From JBGYPP01 sp041838515 (GTDB taxonomy: Bacteria; Bacillota; Clostridia; Lachnospirales; Lachnospiraceae): a stretch of DNA of 64,000 nt. Positions 62,441 to 64,000 of the stretch are shown here, piece after piece (position 1 is the stretch's first letter; each line of letters opens with the position of its first letter). Location: the NCBI GenBank assembly GCA_041838515.1, contig JBGYPP010000083.1:1-64000 (forward strand), read 5' to 3'. Both the position numbers and the translations under genes were made by a program. Below the pieces are notes generated by a model, which saw only the letters and a program-made list of their open reading frames with translations, was not told the origin of the DNA and searched no databases.

Positions 62441-63715
62441 GTGAAAAAAAAGTTATTGATATATGCGCATTATTACTATCCGGATGTGGCCTCCACTGGG
62501 CAGTTGCTGCAAGATTTGGCAGAGGGTTTGGCAGAGGAATTTGACATTACAGTAATCTGTGCGATTCCCAGTTATCTGGGGGTGGTAGATCAGAAATACG
62601 CAGAAAGAAAGATATATAAAGAAGCGCATAATAGGGTAAAAATATGGAGGGTATATGTTCCCCCTTTTCAAAAGGGGAATAAAGCAAGCAGAATAAAGAA
62701 TTTGATCTTTTATTATTTTGGAGCAAGGAAAGTAAGCCGTTTGGTGGGCAGACAGGACTATGTGTTGGCCATATCCCAACCCCCGATTTTGGGCGGTATT
62801 TTAGGATGGCTTGGGAAAAAGACAGTTGGTGGAAAATTCATATATTGTATTCAGGATTTTAATCCAGAGCAAATTGCGGCGGTAGGGTATTTCAAATGGA
62901 ATTTTTTGCTCTCCATTTTGAAATGGGTAGATATCCAGACTTGTAAAGCAAGCGATTTAATTATTACTGTAGGAAGGGATTTGCAGGATACATTGGCAAA
63001 ACGATTTGTTGGGAAGGATATGCCCAGATGCCAAATCATCAACAACTGGATAGATGAAAGGCTGGTATATCCTTTAGACAGTTCCCATCCGGATGTTATT
63101 GCGTTTAGAGAACAATATCATTTATCCGGAAAATTCGTTTTTATGTATAGTGGAAACATAGGCTTATACTATGATTTCGATGGATTGATTCGAGTTATCC
63201 AAGATTTGCAAAACCTAGTCACCCCCGATGGTCGGGAGGTGATGTTTGTATTTGTCGGCGCAGGGGGATATCTGGACGCTTTAAAACTTTTTGTACAGAC
63301 TAAGGATTTGCAAAATGTGCTGTTTATTCCCTATCAGGACAAGGAAAAATTGATTTTTTCATTAAATGCGGCGGATGTACATTTTTGTATAAATGCTAAA
63401 GGAATCAAAGGGGTGAGTTGTCCAAGCAAATTTTATGGAATAGTGGCGGCGGGAAAACCGGTTTTGGGAGTTTTAGAACAGGGTTCAGAAGTGGAAAGAT
63501 TGATGAGGGAAATTCACTGTGGAAAAGTGTCACCTCCAGGAAATTATGCAATGATTAAAGAGAATATTCAATGGTTTGTGGAGAATTCTGTTGGGGATGC
63601 CTTAAAGGATATGGGAAGGAATGGATTGATTTATTTTAGACAAAATTTGACGAGGGATATATCCATTCAAAAGTACAGAAAGAGTATTTTGGAACTTGAT
63701 GGAGGTGTGCTGTGA
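62441..63715 (+). CDS. Glycosyltransferase family 4 (WbuB-like)
   Basis: The 424-residue GT-B enzyme has the N-terminal LLIYAHYYYPDVASTGQLLQDLA, a QPPILGGILGW segment, QDFNPEQIAAVGY, and the C-terminal nucleotide-sugar domain (FMYSGNIGLYYDFDGLI, FVGAGGY, FIPYQDKEKLIFSLNAADV, PSKFYGIVAAGKPVLGV). The start is GTG 62441, 2 bases after the acyltransferase stop, with AAGGGTG upstream. The sugar is unknown. Confidence 0.88.
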   Translation: MKKKLLIYAHYYYPDVASTGQLLQDLAEGLAEEFDITVICAIPSYLGVVDQKYAERKIYKEAHNRVKIWRVYVPPFQKGNKASRIKNLIFYYFGARKVSRLVGRQDYVLAISQPPILGGILGWLGKKTVGGKFIYCIQDFNPEQIAAVGYFKWNFLLSILKWVDIQTCKASDLIITVGRDLQDTLAKRFVGKDMPRCQIINNWIDERLVYPLDSSHPDVIAFREQYHLSGKFVFMYSGNIGLYYDFDGLIRVIQDLQNLVTPDGREVMFVFVGAGGYLDALKLFVQTKDLQNVLFIPYQDKEKLIFSLNAADVHFCINAKGIKGVSCPSKFYGIVAAGKPVLGVLEQGSEVERLMREIHCGKVSPPGNYAMIKENIQWFVENSVGDALKDMGRNGLIYFRQNLTRDISIQKYRKSILELDGGVL

Positions 63716-64000
63716 AGTTGGCTTTTGTAGCTGTAAACTTTAATAATTGGCATATTTCGTCCAATTATGTATCTAGCATTAAGTCGATCAGGGAATATAA
63801 TGCGCATAGCATTACTATTATCATGGTTGATAATCATTCCGATAAACAAGATTTTTTGGCTCTTAGCAGAGAGCTGGATGGGGAAGCCGATGTGCTTTTG
63901 GTTCGCACAGAAAAGAATTTGGGGTATTTTGGCGGTTTAAATTATGGAATTAGCCATATCAAAACTGGTGATTATGATTATGTCATTGCAGGTAATAATG
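63712..64000 (+). CDS. Glycosyltransferase family 2, N-terminal part
   Basis: The frame is open to the window edge. GTG 63712 overlaps the previous stop (GTGA). The protein begins KLAFVAVNFNNWHISSNYVS and has the GT2 motifs IIMVDNHSD and TEKNLGYFGGLNYGIS, like rhamnosyltransferases. It continues past 64000. Confidence 0.85.
   Translation, partial: MKLAFVAVNFNNWHISSNYVSSIKSIREYNAHSITIIMVDNHSDKQDFLALSRELDGEADVLLVRTEKNLGYFGGLNYGISHIKTGDYDYVIAGNN

Overview
The window reads as a GC-rich chromosome segment of a Gram-positive anaerobe of the class Clostridia, probably close to Lachnospiraceae. The evidence is the primary sigma-factor operon dgt-dnaG-sigA, clostridial families such as DUF4364, DUF4250, DUF5050 and a DUF6715-like protein, pyruvate phosphate dikinase, a B12-dependent diol dehydratase, A-type RNase P RNA and sigma-A promoters with extended purine-rich ribosome binding sites. 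Isoleucine is written mostly with ATA, which is odd for a GC-rich genome.

Layout. 1-162 is the tail of an IS3-type element. 268-7897 holds a YcxB-like gene, a 14-bp tandem repeat array, and a t6A tRNA-modification operon (tsaE, tsaB, rimI, rnz, a membrane-anchored protein, tsaD) running into ispD, maf and a HAD phosphatase. argG and a DUF1294 gene face them (8320-9888). 10337-16194 is a housekeeping run (rRNA methyltransferase, rdgB, phosphodiesterase, DUF1653 protein, an sfsA-mutY fusion, a glycosyltransferase). Then come PAP2, glyA, DUF4250, an ASKHA/Cys-cluster protein, a chemoreceptor, rarA, DUF4364, malic enzyme and a diguanylate cyclase. 26736-32536 is dgt-dnaG-sigA followed by a second diguanylate cyclase and a CPBP protease. 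32653-39964 is a five-gene membrane cluster with two sugar-type permeases, an HlyD-like adaptor, a MacB-like protein and a large solute-binding lipoprotein, without an ATPase. thiN and pyrB follow, then tRNA-Ala. 42951-47322 is a folate operon (folC, folE, HD hydrolase, folP, folBK, arsR). 48867-54392 is the diol dehydratase operon pduCDE-ddrAB-pduO. rnpB, nth, tRNA-Glu, tcdA, DUF1801, rpsT, GDPD and ppdK follow. The right edge (61860-64000) is an AT-richer polysaccharide locus that continues past the window.

The genes link up in several ways. TsaB/D/E make t6A, and TcdA at 55923 makes its cyclic form. The folate operon encodes most of the pathway, and its HD hydrolase is a candidate for the dephosphorylation steps. 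The dehydratase operon carries its own reactivase and cobalamin adenosyltransferase. Its PduD has a microcompartment-type targeting peptide although no shell gene is present here.

Two conserved genes, tsaD and folE, are each broken by one extra G in a G-run. Both may be sequencing errors, but they need checking. Three proteins carry low-complexity or tandem-repeat insertions. All calls are from reading the sequence; no database search was run.
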